DNA of 64,000 nt, taken from the NCBI RefSeq assembly GCF_051014445.1, contig NW_027488369.1, positions 18,831,084 through 18,895,083 of the forward strand, read 5' to 3'. Under the pieces are notes generated by a model. It had not been told where the DNA came from, searched no databases, and saw only the letters and a program-made list of their open reading frames with translations. Shown in pieces: positions 21,636 to 35,091 of the stretch (position 1 is the stretch's first letter; the number at the start of each line of letters is the position of its first letter). Origin of the DNA: Colletes latitarsis (lineage: Eukaryota > Arthropoda > Insecta > Hymenoptera > Colletidae). The position numbers and the translations under genes are program-made.

Positions 21636-21988
21636 GTTTAATCGACTGTTTCAGTGTGGTCCCACATTACTACGTGATCCAAACCAGAAAAAACCCAGGA
21701 TCCGTTCAACAAGTATGTGAAGAATGCGAAAGTATGAGTCTGATGAGGGCTAATCCCAGACCTATCCCAGACCTAACTTGCGTTATCCTCTAAAATAATG
21801 ATCGAAACCAGGTTTAATTGACTGTTTTAGTTGTGCTACCACTTTACTACGTGATCCAAAGCAGGTAAAACCCTCGATCAGGTCAACATGCATGTTAAAA
21901 CTGCGAAAGTATGACCCTGATGAGGTCAAATCCCAGACCTATCCCAGACCTGACATGCGTTATCGTCTAAAATATTGATCCAAACCAG
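21636..21988 (+). repeat. Transition monomers at Block A/B edge
   Basis: One M4-like monomer (21636-21811) and one M5-like 177-bp monomer (21812-21988). The second starts like Block A M5 (ttttagttgtgctacc) but has gcaggtaaaaccc, and ends gatgaggtcaaatcc, acctgacatgcg and tatcgtct, which are Block B marks. The edge therefore falls at about 21,920, without any inserted element. Confidence 0.8.
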
Positions 21989-22709
21989 GTTTAATGGATT
22001 GTTTCAGTGTGGTACCACCTTACTACGTGAACCAAACCAGAAAAAACCCAGGATCCGTTCAACAATTATGTGAAGAATGCGGAAGTATGAGTCTGATGAG
22101 TGAAAATCCCAGGGCTAACCTAGACCTAACATGCGTTATCCTCTAAAATATTGATCCACACCAGGTTTAATTGACTGTTTTAGTTGTGGTACCACTTTAC
22201 TACGTGATCCAAAGCAGAAAAAACCGTCGATCAGGTCAACATGCATGTTAAAACTGCGAAAGTATGACCCTGATGAGGTCAAATCCCAGACCTATGCCAG
22301 ACCTGACATGCGTTATCCTCTAAGATATTGATCCAAACCAGGTTTAATGGACTGTTTCAGTGTGGTACCACTTTACTACGTGATCCAAAGCAGAAAAAAC
22401 CCTCGATCAGGTCAACATGCATGTTAAAACTGCGAAAGTATGACCCTGATGAGGTCAAATCCCAGACCTATCCCTGACCTGACATGCGTTATCCTCTAAA
22501 ATATTGATCCAAACCAGGTTTAATTGACTGTTTCAGTGTGGTCCCACATTACTACGTGATCCAAACCAGAAAAAACCCAGGATCCGTTCAACAAGTATGT
22601 GAAGAATGCGAAAGAGTGAGTCTGATGCGTGAAAATCCCAGGCCTAACCTAGACCTAACATGCGTTATCCTAAAAAATATTGATCGAAACCAGGTTTAAT
22701 CGACTGCTT

Positions 22710-23900
22710 CAGTGTGGTACCACTTTACTACGTGATCCAAAGCAGAAAAAACCCTCGATCAGGTCAACATGCATGTTAAAACTGCGAAAGTATGACCCTG
22801 ATGAGGTCAAATCCCAGACCTATCCCAGACCTGACATGCGTTATCCTCTAAAATATTGATCCAAACCAGGTTTAATTCACTGTTTCAGTGTGGTCCCACA
22901 TTACTACGTGATACAATCCAGAAACAGCCCAGGATCTAGCCATCAAGTATGAGAAATATGCGAATGTATGAGCCTGATGAGGACAAATCCTAGACCTAAC
23001 CCAAACCTAACATGCGTTATCCTCCAAAATATTTATCAAGACCAGGTTTAATTGAATGTTTCAGTGTGGTACCACATTACTACGTGAACCAAACCAGAAA
23101 AAACCCAGGATCCGTTCAACAAGTATGTGAAGAATGCGCAAGTATGAGTCTGATGAGTGAAAATCCCAGGGCTAACCTAGACCTAACATGCGTTATCCTC
23201 TAAAATATTGATCCAAACCAGGTTTAATGGACTGTTTCAGTGTGGTACCACTTTACTACGTGATCCAAAGCATTAAGAACCCTCGATCAGGTCAACATGT
23301 ATGTTAAAACTGCGAAAGTATGACCCTGATGAGGGCAAATCCCAGGCCTTACCTAGACCTAACATGCGTTGTCCTCTAAAATATTGATGGAAACCAGGTT
23401 TAATTGACTGTTTCAGTGTTGTACTTCATTACCACGTGATGCGATCCAGAAAAAGCCCAGGATCTAGCCATGAAGTATGAGAAATATGCGAAAGAATGAG
23501 CCTGATGAGAGCAAATCCCAGACCTAACCTAGACATAACATGAATTATTCTCTAAAATATTGATCAAAACCAGGTTTAATTGACTGTTTCAGTGTGGTAC
23601 CACATTACTACGTGATCCAATCCAGAAATAGCCCAGGATCTAGCCATGAAGTATGAGAAATATGCGAAAGTATGAGCCTGACGAGGGCAAATCCTAGACC
23701 TTACCCAGACCTAACATGCGTTATCCACTAAAATATTTATCATAACCAGGTTTAATTGATTGTTTCAGTGTGGTCCCACATTACTACGTGATCCAAACCA
23801 GAAAAAACCCAGGATCCGTTGAACAAGTATGTGAAGAATGCGAAAGTATGAGTCTGATGAGGGCTAATCCCAGACCTATCCCAGACCTAACTTGCGTTAT
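22710..23900 (+). repeat. Block B dispersed duplication, copy 1
   Basis: Matches 25707-26897 at a constant offset of 2997 bp (17 monomers plus extra bases), including the rare gaaacagcccagg, gcgaatgtatgagcc, aacccaaacc and gcattaagaaccc variants in the same order. The match ends where this copy has gttatcgtctaaaataatg and the other has gttatactctaaaatag. Confidence 0.8.
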
Positions 23901-24436
23901 CGTCTAAAATAATGATCGAAACCAGGTTTAATTGACTGTTTTAGTTGTGGTACCACTTTACCACGTGATCCAAAGCAGAAAAAACCCTCGATCAGGTCAA
24001 CATGCATGTTAAAACTGCGAAAGTATGACCCTGATGAGGGCAAATCCCAGACCAATCCGAGACCTAACTTGCGTTGTCCTCTAAGATATTGATCCAAACC
24101 AGGTTTAATTGACCGTTTCAGTGTGGTTCCACATTACTACGTGATCCAAACCAGAAAAAACCCAGGATCTAGCCATCAAGTATGAGAAACATTGCGAAAG
24201 AATGAGCCTGATGATAGCAAATCCCAGACCTAACCTAGACCTAACATGAATTATTCTCTAACATATTGATCGAAACCAGGTTTAATTGACTGTTTCAGTG
24301 TGGTCCCACATTACTACGTGATCCAAACCAGAAAAAACCCAGGATCCATTCAACAAGTATGTGAAGAATGCGAAAGTATGAGTCTGATGAGTGAAAATCC
24401 CAGGCCTAACCTAGACCTAACATGAATTATTCTCTA

Positions 24437-24960
24437 AAATATTGATCGACACCTGGTTTAATCTATTGTTTCAGTGTGGTACCACATTACTATTAGACCC
24501 AAACCAGAAAATAACCCAGGATCTGTTCAACGAGTATGTGAAGTGTGCGAAAGTATGAGTCTGATGAGGTCAAATCCCAGACCTATCCCAGACTTAACAT
24601 GCGTTATCCTCTAAAATATTGATGGAAACCGGGTTTAATCGACTGATTCAGTGTGGTACCACATTACTACGTGATCCAAACCAGAAAAAACCCAGGATCC
24701 GTTCAACAAGTATGTGAAGAATGCGAAAGTATGAGTCTGATGAGTGAAAATCCCAGACCTAACCTAGACCTAACATGAATTATTCTCTAAAATATTGATC
24801 GAAACCTGGTTTAATCTATTGTTTCAGTGTGGTACCACATTACTATTAGATCCAAACCAGAAAATAACCCAGGATCTGTTCAACGAGTATGTGAAGTGTG
24901 CGAAAGTATGAGTCTGATGAGGTCAAATCCCAGACCTATCACAGACCTAACCTGCGTTAT
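24437..24960 (+). repeat. Class D monomer cluster (177-bp type)
   Basis: Two class D monomers (ctattagaccc or ctattagatcc, then ccagaaaataaccc with one extra base, then gttcaacgagtatgtgaag and tgtgcgaaag) flank a class A monomer. Similar D monomers recur at about 32230, 32410, 36650, 36830, 38760 and 38930. In Block C the class reappears with ctatgtgatcc instead of ctattagatcc. Confidence 0.8.
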
Positions 24961-25706
24961 CCTCAAAAATATTGATCGGTACCAGGTTTAATTGAATGTT
25001 TCAGTGTCGTACCACATTACTACGTGAATCAAACCAGAAAAAACCCAGGATCCGTTCAACAAGTATGTGAAGAATGCGAAAGTATGAGTCTGATGAGTGA
25101 AAATCCCAGGTCTAACCCAGACCTAACATGCGTTATCCTCCAAAATATTGATCCAAACCAGGTCTAATTGACTGTTTCAGTGTGGTACCACTATACTACG
25201 TGATCCAAAGCATTAAGAATCCTCGATCAGGTCAACATGCATGTTAAAACTGCGAAAGTATGACCCTGATGAGGGCAAATCCCAGGCCTTACCTAGACCT
25301 AACATGCGTTGTCCTCTAAAATATTGATGGAAACCAGGTTTAATTGACTGTTTCAGTGTGGTACCGTCTTACTACGTGAACCAAACCAGAAAAAACCCAG
25401 GATCCGTTCAACAAGTATGTGAGGAATGCGAAAGTATGAGTCTGATGAGTGAAAATCCCAGGGCTAACCTAGACCTAACATTCGTTATCCTCTAAAATAT
25501 TGATCCAAACCAGGTTTAATTGACTGTTTTAGTTGTGGTACCACTTTACTACGTGATCCAAAGCAGAAAAAACCCTCGATCAGGTCAACATGCATGTTAA
25601 AACTGCGAAAGTATGACCCTGATGAGGTCAAATCCCAGACCTATCCCAGACCTGACATGCGTTATCCTCTAAAATATTGATCCAAACCAGGTTTAATGGA
25701 CTGTTT

Positions 25707-26897
25707 CAGTGTGGTACCACTTTACTACGTGATCCCAAGCAGAAAAAACCCTCGATCAGGTCAACATGCATGTTAAAACTGCGAAAGTATGACCCTGATA
25801 AGGTCAAATCCCAGACCTATCCCAGACCTGACATGCGTTATCCTCTAAAATATTGATCCAAACCAGGTTTAATTGACTGTTTCAGTGTGGTCCCACATTA
25901 TTACGTGATACAATCCAGAAACAGCCCAGGATCTAGCCATGCGGTATGAGAAATATGCGAATGTATGAGCCTGATGAGGACAAATCCTAGACCTAACCCA
26001 AACCTAACATGCGTTATCCTCCAAAATATTTATCAAGACCAGGTTTAATTGAATGTTTCAGTGTGGTACCACATTACTACGTGAACCAAACCAGAAAAAA
26101 CCCAGGATCCGTTCAACAAGTATGTGAAGAATGCGAAAGTATGAGTCTGATGAGTGAAAATCCCAGGGCTAACCTAGACCTAACATGCGTTATCCTCTAA
26201 AATATTGATCCAAACCAGGTTTAATGGACTGTTTCAGTGTGGTACCACTTTACTACGTGATCGAAAGCATTAAGAACCCTCGATCAGGTCAACATGTATG
26301 TTAAAACTGCGAAAGTATGACCCTGATGAGGGCAAATCCCAGGCCTTACCTAGACCTAACATGCGTTGTCCTCTAAAATATTGATGGATACCAGGTTTAA
26401 TTGACTGTTTCAGTGTTGTACTTCATTACCACGTGATGCGATCCAGAAAAAGCCCAGGATCTAGCCATCAAGTATGAGAAATATGCGAAAGAATGAGCCT
26501 GATGAGACCAAATCCCAGACCTAACCTAGACATAACATGAATTATTCTCTAAAATATTGATCAAAACCAGGTTTAATTGACTGTTTCAGTGTGGTACCAC
26601 ATTACTACGTGATCCAATCCAGAAATAGCCCAGGATCTAGCCATGAAGTATGAGAAATATGCGAAAGTATGAGCCTGACGAGGGCAAATCCTAGACCTTA
26701 CCCAGACCTAACATGCGTTATCCTCTAAAATATTTATCATAACCAGGTTTAATTGATTGTTTCAGTGTGGTCCCACATTACTACGTGATCCAAACCAGAA
26801 AAAACCCAGGATCCGTTCAACAAGTATGTGAAGAATGCGAAAGTATGAGTCTGATGAGGGCTAATCCCAGACCTATCCCAGACCTAACTTGCGTTAT
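25707..26897 (+). repeat. Block B dispersed duplication, copy 2
   Basis: Second copy of 22710-23900. Scattered differences (for example gatcccaagc at about 25731, ctgataagg at about 25796, catgcggtatg at about 25939) show it is not a very recent or artefactual duplicate. Confidence 0.8.
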
Positions 26898-29280
26898 ACT
26901 CTAAAATAGTTATCAAGACCAGGTTTAATTGATTGTTTCAGTGTGGTCCCACATTACTACGTGATCCAAACCAGAAAAAACCCAGGATCCGTTCAACAAG
27001 TATGTGAAGAATGCGAAAGTATGAGTCTGATGAGTGAAAATCCCACACATAACTTAGACCTAACATGCGTTATCCTCTAAAATATTGATCCAAACCAGGT
27101 TTAATGGACTGGTTCAGTGGGGTACCACTTTACTACGTGATCCAAAGCAGAAAAAACACTCGATCAGGTCAACATGTATGTTAAAACTGCGAAAGTATGA
27201 CCCTGATGAGGGCAAATCCCAGACCAATCCGAGACCTAACTTGCGTTGTCCTCTAAGATATTGATCCAAACCAGGTTTAATTGACCGTTACAGTGTGGTC
27301 CCACATTACTACGTGATCCAAACCAGAAAAAACCCAGGATCTAGCCATCAAGTATGAGAAACATTGCGAAAGAATGAGCCTGATGATAGCAAATCCCAGA
27401 CCTAACCTAGACCTAACATGAATTATTCTCTAAAATATTGATCGAAACCAGGTTTAATTGACTGTTTCAGTGTGGTCCCACATTACTACGTGATCCAAAC
27501 CAGAAAAAACCCAGGATCCATTCAACAAGTATGTGAAGTGTGCGAAAGTATGAGTCTGATGAGGTCAAATCCCAGACCTATCCCAGACCTAACTTGCGTT
27601 ATCCTTAAAAATATTGATCGAAACCAGGTTTAATGGACTGTTTCAGTGTGGTACCACTTTACTACGTGATCCAAAGCATTAAGAATCCTCGATCAGGTCA
27701 ACATGCATGTTAAAACTGCGAAAGTATGACCCTGATGAGGGCAAATCCCAGGCCTTACCTAGACCTAACATGCGTTGTCCTCTAAAATATTGATGGAAAC
27801 CAGGTTTAATTGACTGTTTCAGTGTGGTACCACCTTACTACGTGAACCAAACCAGAAAAAACCCAGGATCCGTTCAACAAGTATGTGAGGAATGCGAAAG
27901 TATGAGTCTGATGAGTGAAAATCCCAGGGCTAACCTAGACCTAACATGCGTTATCCTCTAATATATTGATCCAAACCAGGTTTAATTGACTGTTTTAGTT
28001 GTGGTACCACTTTACTACGTGATCCAAAGCAGAAAAAACCCTCGATCAGGTCAACATGCATGTTAAAACTGCGAAAGTATGACCCTGATGAGGTCAAACC
28101 CCAGACCTATCCCAGACCTGAGATGCGTTATCCTCCAAAATATTGATCCAAACCAGGTTTAATGGACTGTTTCAGTGTGGTACCACTTTACTACGTGATC
28201 GAAAGCATTAAGAACCCTCGATCAGGTCAACATGTATGTTAAAACTGCGAAAGTATGACCCTGATGAGGGCAAATCCCAGGCCTAACCTAGACCTAACAT
28301 GCGTTATCCTCTAAAATATTGATGGAAACCAGGTTTAATTGACTGTTTCAGTGTTGTACTTCATTACCACGTGATGCGATCCAGAAAAAGCCCACGATCT
28401 AGCCATCAAGTATGAGAAATATGCGAAAGAATGAGCCTGATGAGAGCAAATCCCAGACCTAACCTAGACATAACATGAATTATTCTCTAAAATATTGATC
28501 AAAACCAGGTTTAATTGACTGTTTCAGTGTGGTACCACATTACTACGTGATCCAATCCAGAAATAGCCCAGGATCTAGCCATGAAGTATGAGAAATATGC
28601 GAAAGTATGAGTCTGATGAGGGCTAATCCCAGACCTATCCCAGACCTAACTTGCGTTATCGTCTAAAATAATGATCGAAACCAGGTTTAATTGACTGTTT
28701 TAGTTGTGGTACCACATTACCACGTGATCCGAAGCAGAAAAAACCCTCGATCAGGTCAACATGCATGTTAAAACTGCGAAAGTATGACCCTGATGAGGTC
28801 AAATCCCAGACTTATCCCAGACCTGACATGCGTTATCCTCTAAAATAGTTATCAAGACCAGGTTTAATTGATTGTTTCGGTGTGGTCCCACATTACTACG
28901 TGATCCAAACCAGAAAAAACCCAGGATCTGTTCAACAAGTATGTGAAGAATGCGTAAGTATGAGTCTGATGAGTGAAAATCCCAGACATAACTTAGACCT
29001 AACATGCGTTATCCTCTAAAATATTGATCCAAACCAGGTTTAATGGACTGTTTCAGTGGGGTACCACTTTACTACGTGATCCAAAGCAGAAAAAACACTC
29101 GATCAGGTCAACATGTATGTTAAAACTGCGAAGGTATGACCCTGATGAGGGCAAATCCCAGACCAATCCGAGACCTAACTTGCGTTGTCCTCTAAGATAT
29201 TGATCCAAACCAGGTTTAATTGACCGTTTCAGTGTGGTCCCACATTACTACGTGATCCAAACCAGAAAAAACCCAGGATC

Positions 29281-29380
29281 CGTTCAACATGTATGTTAAA
29301 ACTGCGAGAGTATGACCCTGATGAGGGCAAATCCCAGGCCTTACCTAGACCTAACATGCGTTGTCCTCTAAAATATTGAT
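29281..29380 (+). repeat. Class A/class C mosaic monomer
   Basis: Begins as class A (ccaggatccgttcaaca) and switches to class C (tgtatgttaaaactgcg) across the few bases the two classes share, tcaaca. A second example with catgcatg is at about 32798-32830. They are direct footprints of exchange between monomers of different class. Confidence 0.8.
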
Positions 29381-29531
29381 GGAAACCAGGTTTAATTGAC
29401 TGTTTCAGTGTGGTACCTCCTTACTAAGTGAACCAAACCAGAAAAAACCCAGGATCCGTTCAACAAGTATGTGAGGAATGCGAAAGTATGAGTCTGATGA
29501 GTGAAAATCCCAGGGCTAACATAGACCTAAC

Positions 29532-30779
29532 ATGCGTTATCCTCCAAAATATTTATCAAGACCAGGTTTAATTGAATGTTTCAGTGTGGTACCACATTAC
29601 TACGTGAACCAAACCAGAAAAAACCCAGTATCCGTTCAACAAGTATGTGAAGAATGCGAAAGCATGAGTCTGATGAGTGAAAATCCCAGGGCTAACCTAG
29701 ACCTAACATGCGTTATCCTCTAAAATATTGATCCAAACCAGGTTTAATGGACTGTTTCAGTGTGGTACCACTTTACTACGTGATCGAAAGCATTAAGAAC
29801 CCTCGATCAGGTCAACATGTATGTTAAAACTGCGAAAGTATGACCCTGATGAGGGCAAATCCCAGGCCTTACCTAGACCTAACATGCGTTGTCCTCTAAA
29901 ATATTGATGGAAACCAGGTTTAATTGACTGTTTCAGTGTTGTACTTCATTACCACGTGATGCGATCCAGAAACAGCCAAGGATCTAGCCATGAAGTATGA
30001 GAAATATGCGAATGTATGAGCCTGATGAGGATAAATCCTAGACCTAACCCAAACCTAACATGCGTTATCCTCTAAAATATTTATCAAGACCAGGTTTAAT
30101 TGAATGTTTCAGTGTGGTACCACATTACTACGTGAATCAAACCAGAAAAAACCCAGGATCCGTTCAACAAGTATGTGAAGAATGCGAAAGTATGAGTCTG
30201 ATGAGTGAAAATCCCAGGACTAACCCAGAACTAACATGCGTTATCCTCCAAAATATTGATCCAAACCAGGTTTAATGGACTGTTTCAGTGTGGTACCACT
30301 TTACTACGTGATCCAAAGCATTAAGAATCCTCGATCAGGTCAACATGCATGTTAAAACTGCGAAAGTATGACCCTGATGAGGGCAAATCCCAGGACTTAC
30401 CTAGACCTAACATGCGTTGTCCTCCAAAATATTGATGGAAACCAGGTTTAATTGACTGTTTCAGTGTGGTACCACCTTACTACGTGAACCAAACCAGAAA
30501 AAACCCAGGATCCGTTCAACAAGTATGTGAGGAATGCGAAAGTATGAGTCTGATGAGTGAAAATCCCAGGGCTAACCTAGACCTAACATGCGTTATCCTC
30601 CAAAATATTTATCAAGACCAGGTTTAATTGAATGTTTCAGTGTGGTACCACATTACTACGTGAACCAAACCAGAAAAAACCCAGGATCCGTTCAACAAGT
30701 ATGTGAAGAATGCGAAAGTATGAGTCTGATGAGTGAAAATCCCAGGGCTAACCTAGACCTAACATGCGTTATCCTCTAA
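29532..30779 (+). repeat. Local 3-monomer repeat in Block B
   Basis: The same monomer (tttatcaagaccag, gattgaatgtttcag context, gaaccaaaccag, agtgaaaatcccagg) starts its open frame at 29532, 30060 and 30588, 528 bp or three monomers apart. The intermediate monomers are a class C (cattaagaa) and a class E or A type, not identical in each round, so it is a degenerate trimer. Confidence 0.65.
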
Positions 30780-33700
30780 AATATTGATCCAAACCAGGTT
30801 TAATGGACTGTTTCAGTGTGGTACCACTTTACTACGTGATCGAAAGCATTAAGAACCCTCGATCAGGTCAACATGTATGTTAAAACTGCGAAAGTATGAC
30901 CCTGATGAGGGCAAATCCCAGGCCTTACCTAGACCTAACATGCGTTATACTCTAAAATATTTATCATAAACAGGTTTAATTGATTGTTTCAGTGTGGTAC
31001 CACCTTACTACGTGAACCAAACCAGAAAAAACCCAGGATCCGTTCAACAAGTATGTGAAGAATGCGAAAGTATGAGTCTGATGAGTGAAAATCCCAGGGC
31101 TAACCTAGACCTAACATGCGTTGTCCTCTAAAATATTGATGGAAACCAGGTTTAATTGACTGTTTCAGTGTTGTACTTCATTACCACGTGATGCGATCCA
31201 GAAAAAGCCCAGGATCTAGCCATCAAGTATGAGAAATATGCGAAAGAATGAGCCTGATGAGAGCAAATCCCAGACCTAACCTAGACATAACATGAATTAT
31301 TCTCTAAAATATTGATCAAAACCAGGTTTAACTGACAGTTTCAGTGTGGTACCACACTACTACGTGATCCAATCCAGAAATAGCCCAGGATCTAGCCATG
31401 AAGTATGAGAAATATGCGAAAGTATGAGCCTGACGAGGGCAAATCCTAGACCTTACCCAGACCTAACATGCGTTATCCTCTAAAATATTTATCATAAACA
31501 GGTTTAATTGATTGTTTCAGTGTGGTCCCACATTACTACGTGATCCAAACCAGAAAAAACCCAGGATCCGTTCAACAAGTATGTGAAGAATGCGAAAGTA
31601 TGAGTCTGATGAGTGAAAATCCCAGACATAACTTAGACCTAACATGCGTTATCCTCTAAAATATTGATCCAAACCAGGTTTAATGGACTGTTTCAGTGGG
31701 GTACCACTTTACTACGTGATCCAAAGCAGAAAAAACACTCGATCAGGTCAACATGTATGTTAAAACTGCGAAGGTATGACCCTGATGAGGGCAAATCCCA
31801 GACCAATCCGAGACCTAACTTGCGTTGTCCTCTAAGATATTGATCCAAACCAGGTTTAATTGACCGTTTCAGTGTGGTCCCACATTACTACGTGATCCAA
31901 ACCAGAAAAAACCCAGGATCTAGCCATCAAGTATGAGAAACGTTGCGAAAGAATGAGTCTGATGAGTGAAAATCCCAGGCCTAACCTAGACCTAACATGA
32001 ATTATTCTCTAAAATATTGATCGAAACCAGGTTTAATTGATTGTTTCAGTGTGGTCCCACATTACTACGTGATCCAAACCAGAAAAAACCCAGGATCCAT
32101 GCAACAAGTATGTGAAGAATGCGAAAGCATGAGTCTGATGAGTGAAAATCCCAGGCCTAACCTAGACCTAACATGAATTATTCTCTAAAATATTGATCGA
32201 AACCTGGTTTAATCTATTGTTTCAGTGTGGTACCACATTACTATTAGATCCAAACCAGAAAATAACCCAGGATCTGTTCAACGAGTATGTGAAGTGTCCG
32301 AAAGTATGAGTCTGATGAGTGAAAATCCCAGACCTAACCTAGACCTAACATGAATTATTCTCTAAAATATTGATCGAAACCTGGTTTAATCTATTGTTTC
32401 AGTGTGGTACCACATTACTATTAGATCCAAACCAGAAAATAACCCAGGATCTGTTCAACGAGTATGTGAAGTGTGCGAAAGTATGAGTCTGATGAGGTCA
32501 AATCCCAGACCAATCCCAGACCTAACTTGCGTTATCCTCAAAAATATTGATCGAAACCAGGTTTAATTGACTGTTTCAGCGTGGTACCACATTACTACGT
32601 GATACAATCCAGAAACAGCCAAGGATCTAGCCATGAAGTATGAGAAATATGCGAATGTATGAGCCTGATGAGGATAAATCCTAGACCTAACCCAAACCTA
32701 ACATGCGTTATCCTCTAAAATATTTATCAAGACCAGGTTTAATTGAATGTTTCATTGTGGTACCACATTACTACGTGAATCAAACCAGAAAAAACCCAGG
32801 ATCCGTTCAACATGCATGTTAAAACTGCGAAAGTATGACCCTGATGAGGGCAAATCCCAGGCCTTACCTAGACCTAACATGCGTTGTCCTCTAAAATATT
32901 GATGGAAACCAGGTTTAATTGACTGTTTCAGTGTGGTACCACCTTACTACGTGAACCAAACCAGAAAAAACCCAGGATCCGTTCAACAAGTATGTGAAGA
33001 ATGCGAAAGTATGAGTCTGATGAGTGAAAATCCCAGGGCTAACCTAGACCTAACATGCGTTATCCTCTAAAATATTGATCCAAACCAGGTTTAATTGACT
33101 GTTTTAGTTGTGGTACCACTTTACTATGTGATCCAAAGCAGAAAAAACCCTCGATCAGGTCAACATGCATGTTAAAACTGCGAAAGTATGACCCTGATGA
33201 GGTCAAATCCCAGACCTATCCCAGACCTGACATGCGTTATCCTCTAAAATATTGATCCAAACCAGGTTTAATTGACTGTTTCAGTGTGGTCCCACATTAC
33301 TACATGACACAATCCTGAAACAGCCCAGGATCTAGCCATGAAGTATGAGAAATATGCGAATGTATGAGCCTGATGAGGACAAATCCTAGACCTAACCCAA
33401 ACCTAACATGCGTTATCCTCCAAAATATTTATCAAGACCAGGTTAAATTGAATGTTTCAGTGTGGTACCACTTTACTACGTGATCCAAAGCATTAAGAAC
33501 CCTCGATCAGGTCAACATGTATGTTAAAACTGCGAAAGTATGACCCTGATGAGGGCAAATCCCAGGCCTTACCTAGACCTAACATGCGTTGTCCTCTAAA
33601 ATATTGATGGAAACCAGGTTTAATTGACTGTTTCAGTGTTGTACTTCATTACCACGTGATGCGATCCAGAAAAAGCCCAGGATCTAGCCATCAAGTATGA

Positions 33701-35091
33701 GAAATATGCGAAAGAATGAGCCTGATGAGGGCAAATCCCAGACCTAACCTAGACATAACATACATTATTCTCTAAAATATTGATCAAAACCAGGTTTAAT
33801 TGACTGTTTCAGTGTGGTACCACATTACTACGTGATCCAATCCAGAAATAGCCCAGGATCTAGCCATGAAGTATGAGAAATATGCGAAAGTATGAGCCTG
33901 ACGAGGGCAAATCCTAGACCTTACCCAGACCTAACATGCGTTATCCTCTAAAGTATTTATCATAACCAGGTTTAATTGATTGTTTCAGTGTGGTCCCACA
34001 TTACTACGTGATCCAAACCAGAAAAAACCCAGGATCCGTTCAACAAGTATGTGAAGAATGCGAAAGTATGAGTCTGATGAGGGCTAATCCCAGACCTATC
34101 CCAGACCTAACTTGCGTTATCGTCTAAAATAATGATCGAAACCAGGTTTAATTGACTGTTTTAGTTGTGGTACCGCTTTACCACGTGATCCAAAGCAGAA
34201 AAAACCCTCGATCAGGTCAACATGCATGTTAAAACTGCGAAAGTATGACCCTGATGAGGTCAAATCCCAGACTTATCCCAGACCTGACATGCGTTATCCT
34301 CTAAAATAGTTATCAAGACCAGGTTTAATTGATTGTTTCGGTGTGGTCCCACATTACTACGTAATCCAAACCAGAAAAAACCCAGGATCCGTTCAACAAG
34401 TATGTGAAGAATGCGAAATTATGAGTCTGATGAGTGAAAATCCCAGACATAACCTAGACCTAACATGCGTTATCCTCTAAAATATTGATCCAAACCAGGT
34501 TTAATGGACTGTTTCAGTGACGTACCACTTTACTACGTGATCCAAAGCAGAAAAAACACTCGATCAGGTCAACATGTATGTTAAAACTGCGAAAGTATGA
34601 CCCTGATGAGGGCAAATCCCAGACCTATCCCAGACCTAACTTGCGTTGTCCTCTGAGATGTTGATCCAAACCAGGTTTAATTGACTGTTTCAGTGTGGTC
34701 CCACATTACTACGTGATCCAAACCAGAAAAAACCCAGGATCTAGCCATGAAGTATGAGAAATATGCGAATGTATGAGCCTGATGAGGACAAATCCTAGAC
34801 CTAACCCAAATCTAACATGCGTTATCCTCTAAAATATTTATCAAGACCAGGTTTAATTGAATGTTTCAGTGTGGTACCACATTACTACGTGAACCAAACC
34901 AGAAAAAACCCAGGATCCGTTCAACAAGTATGTGAAGAATGCGAAAGTATGAGTCTGATGAGTGAAAATCCCAGGTCTAACCCAGACCTAACATGCGTTA
35001 TCGTCTAAAATAATGATCGAAACCAGGTTTAATTGACTGTTTTAGTTGTGGTACCACTTTACCACGTGATCCAAAGCAGAAAAAACCCTCG

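Larger units (their letters stand above)
1..21920 (+). repeat. Block A: regular 14-monomer higher-order repeat array
   Basis: Monomers recur in fixed order with a 2466-bp period. M1 starts at -5 (six bases before the window), 2461, 4222, 6677, 9143, 11609, 14064, 15999, 17937 and 19874. The intervals are 2466, 1761, 2455, 2466, 2466, 2455, 1935, 1938 and 1937. Each departs from 2466 by whole monomers, by an 11-bp loss or by single-base indels. Equivalent monomers in different units differ at only a few positions, whereas different monomers within a unit differ clearly. That is the signature of homogenisation at the level of the whole unit. The block ends inside an M5-like monomer at about 21,920, where acctgacatgcg and other Block B variants first appear. 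Confidence 0.93.
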
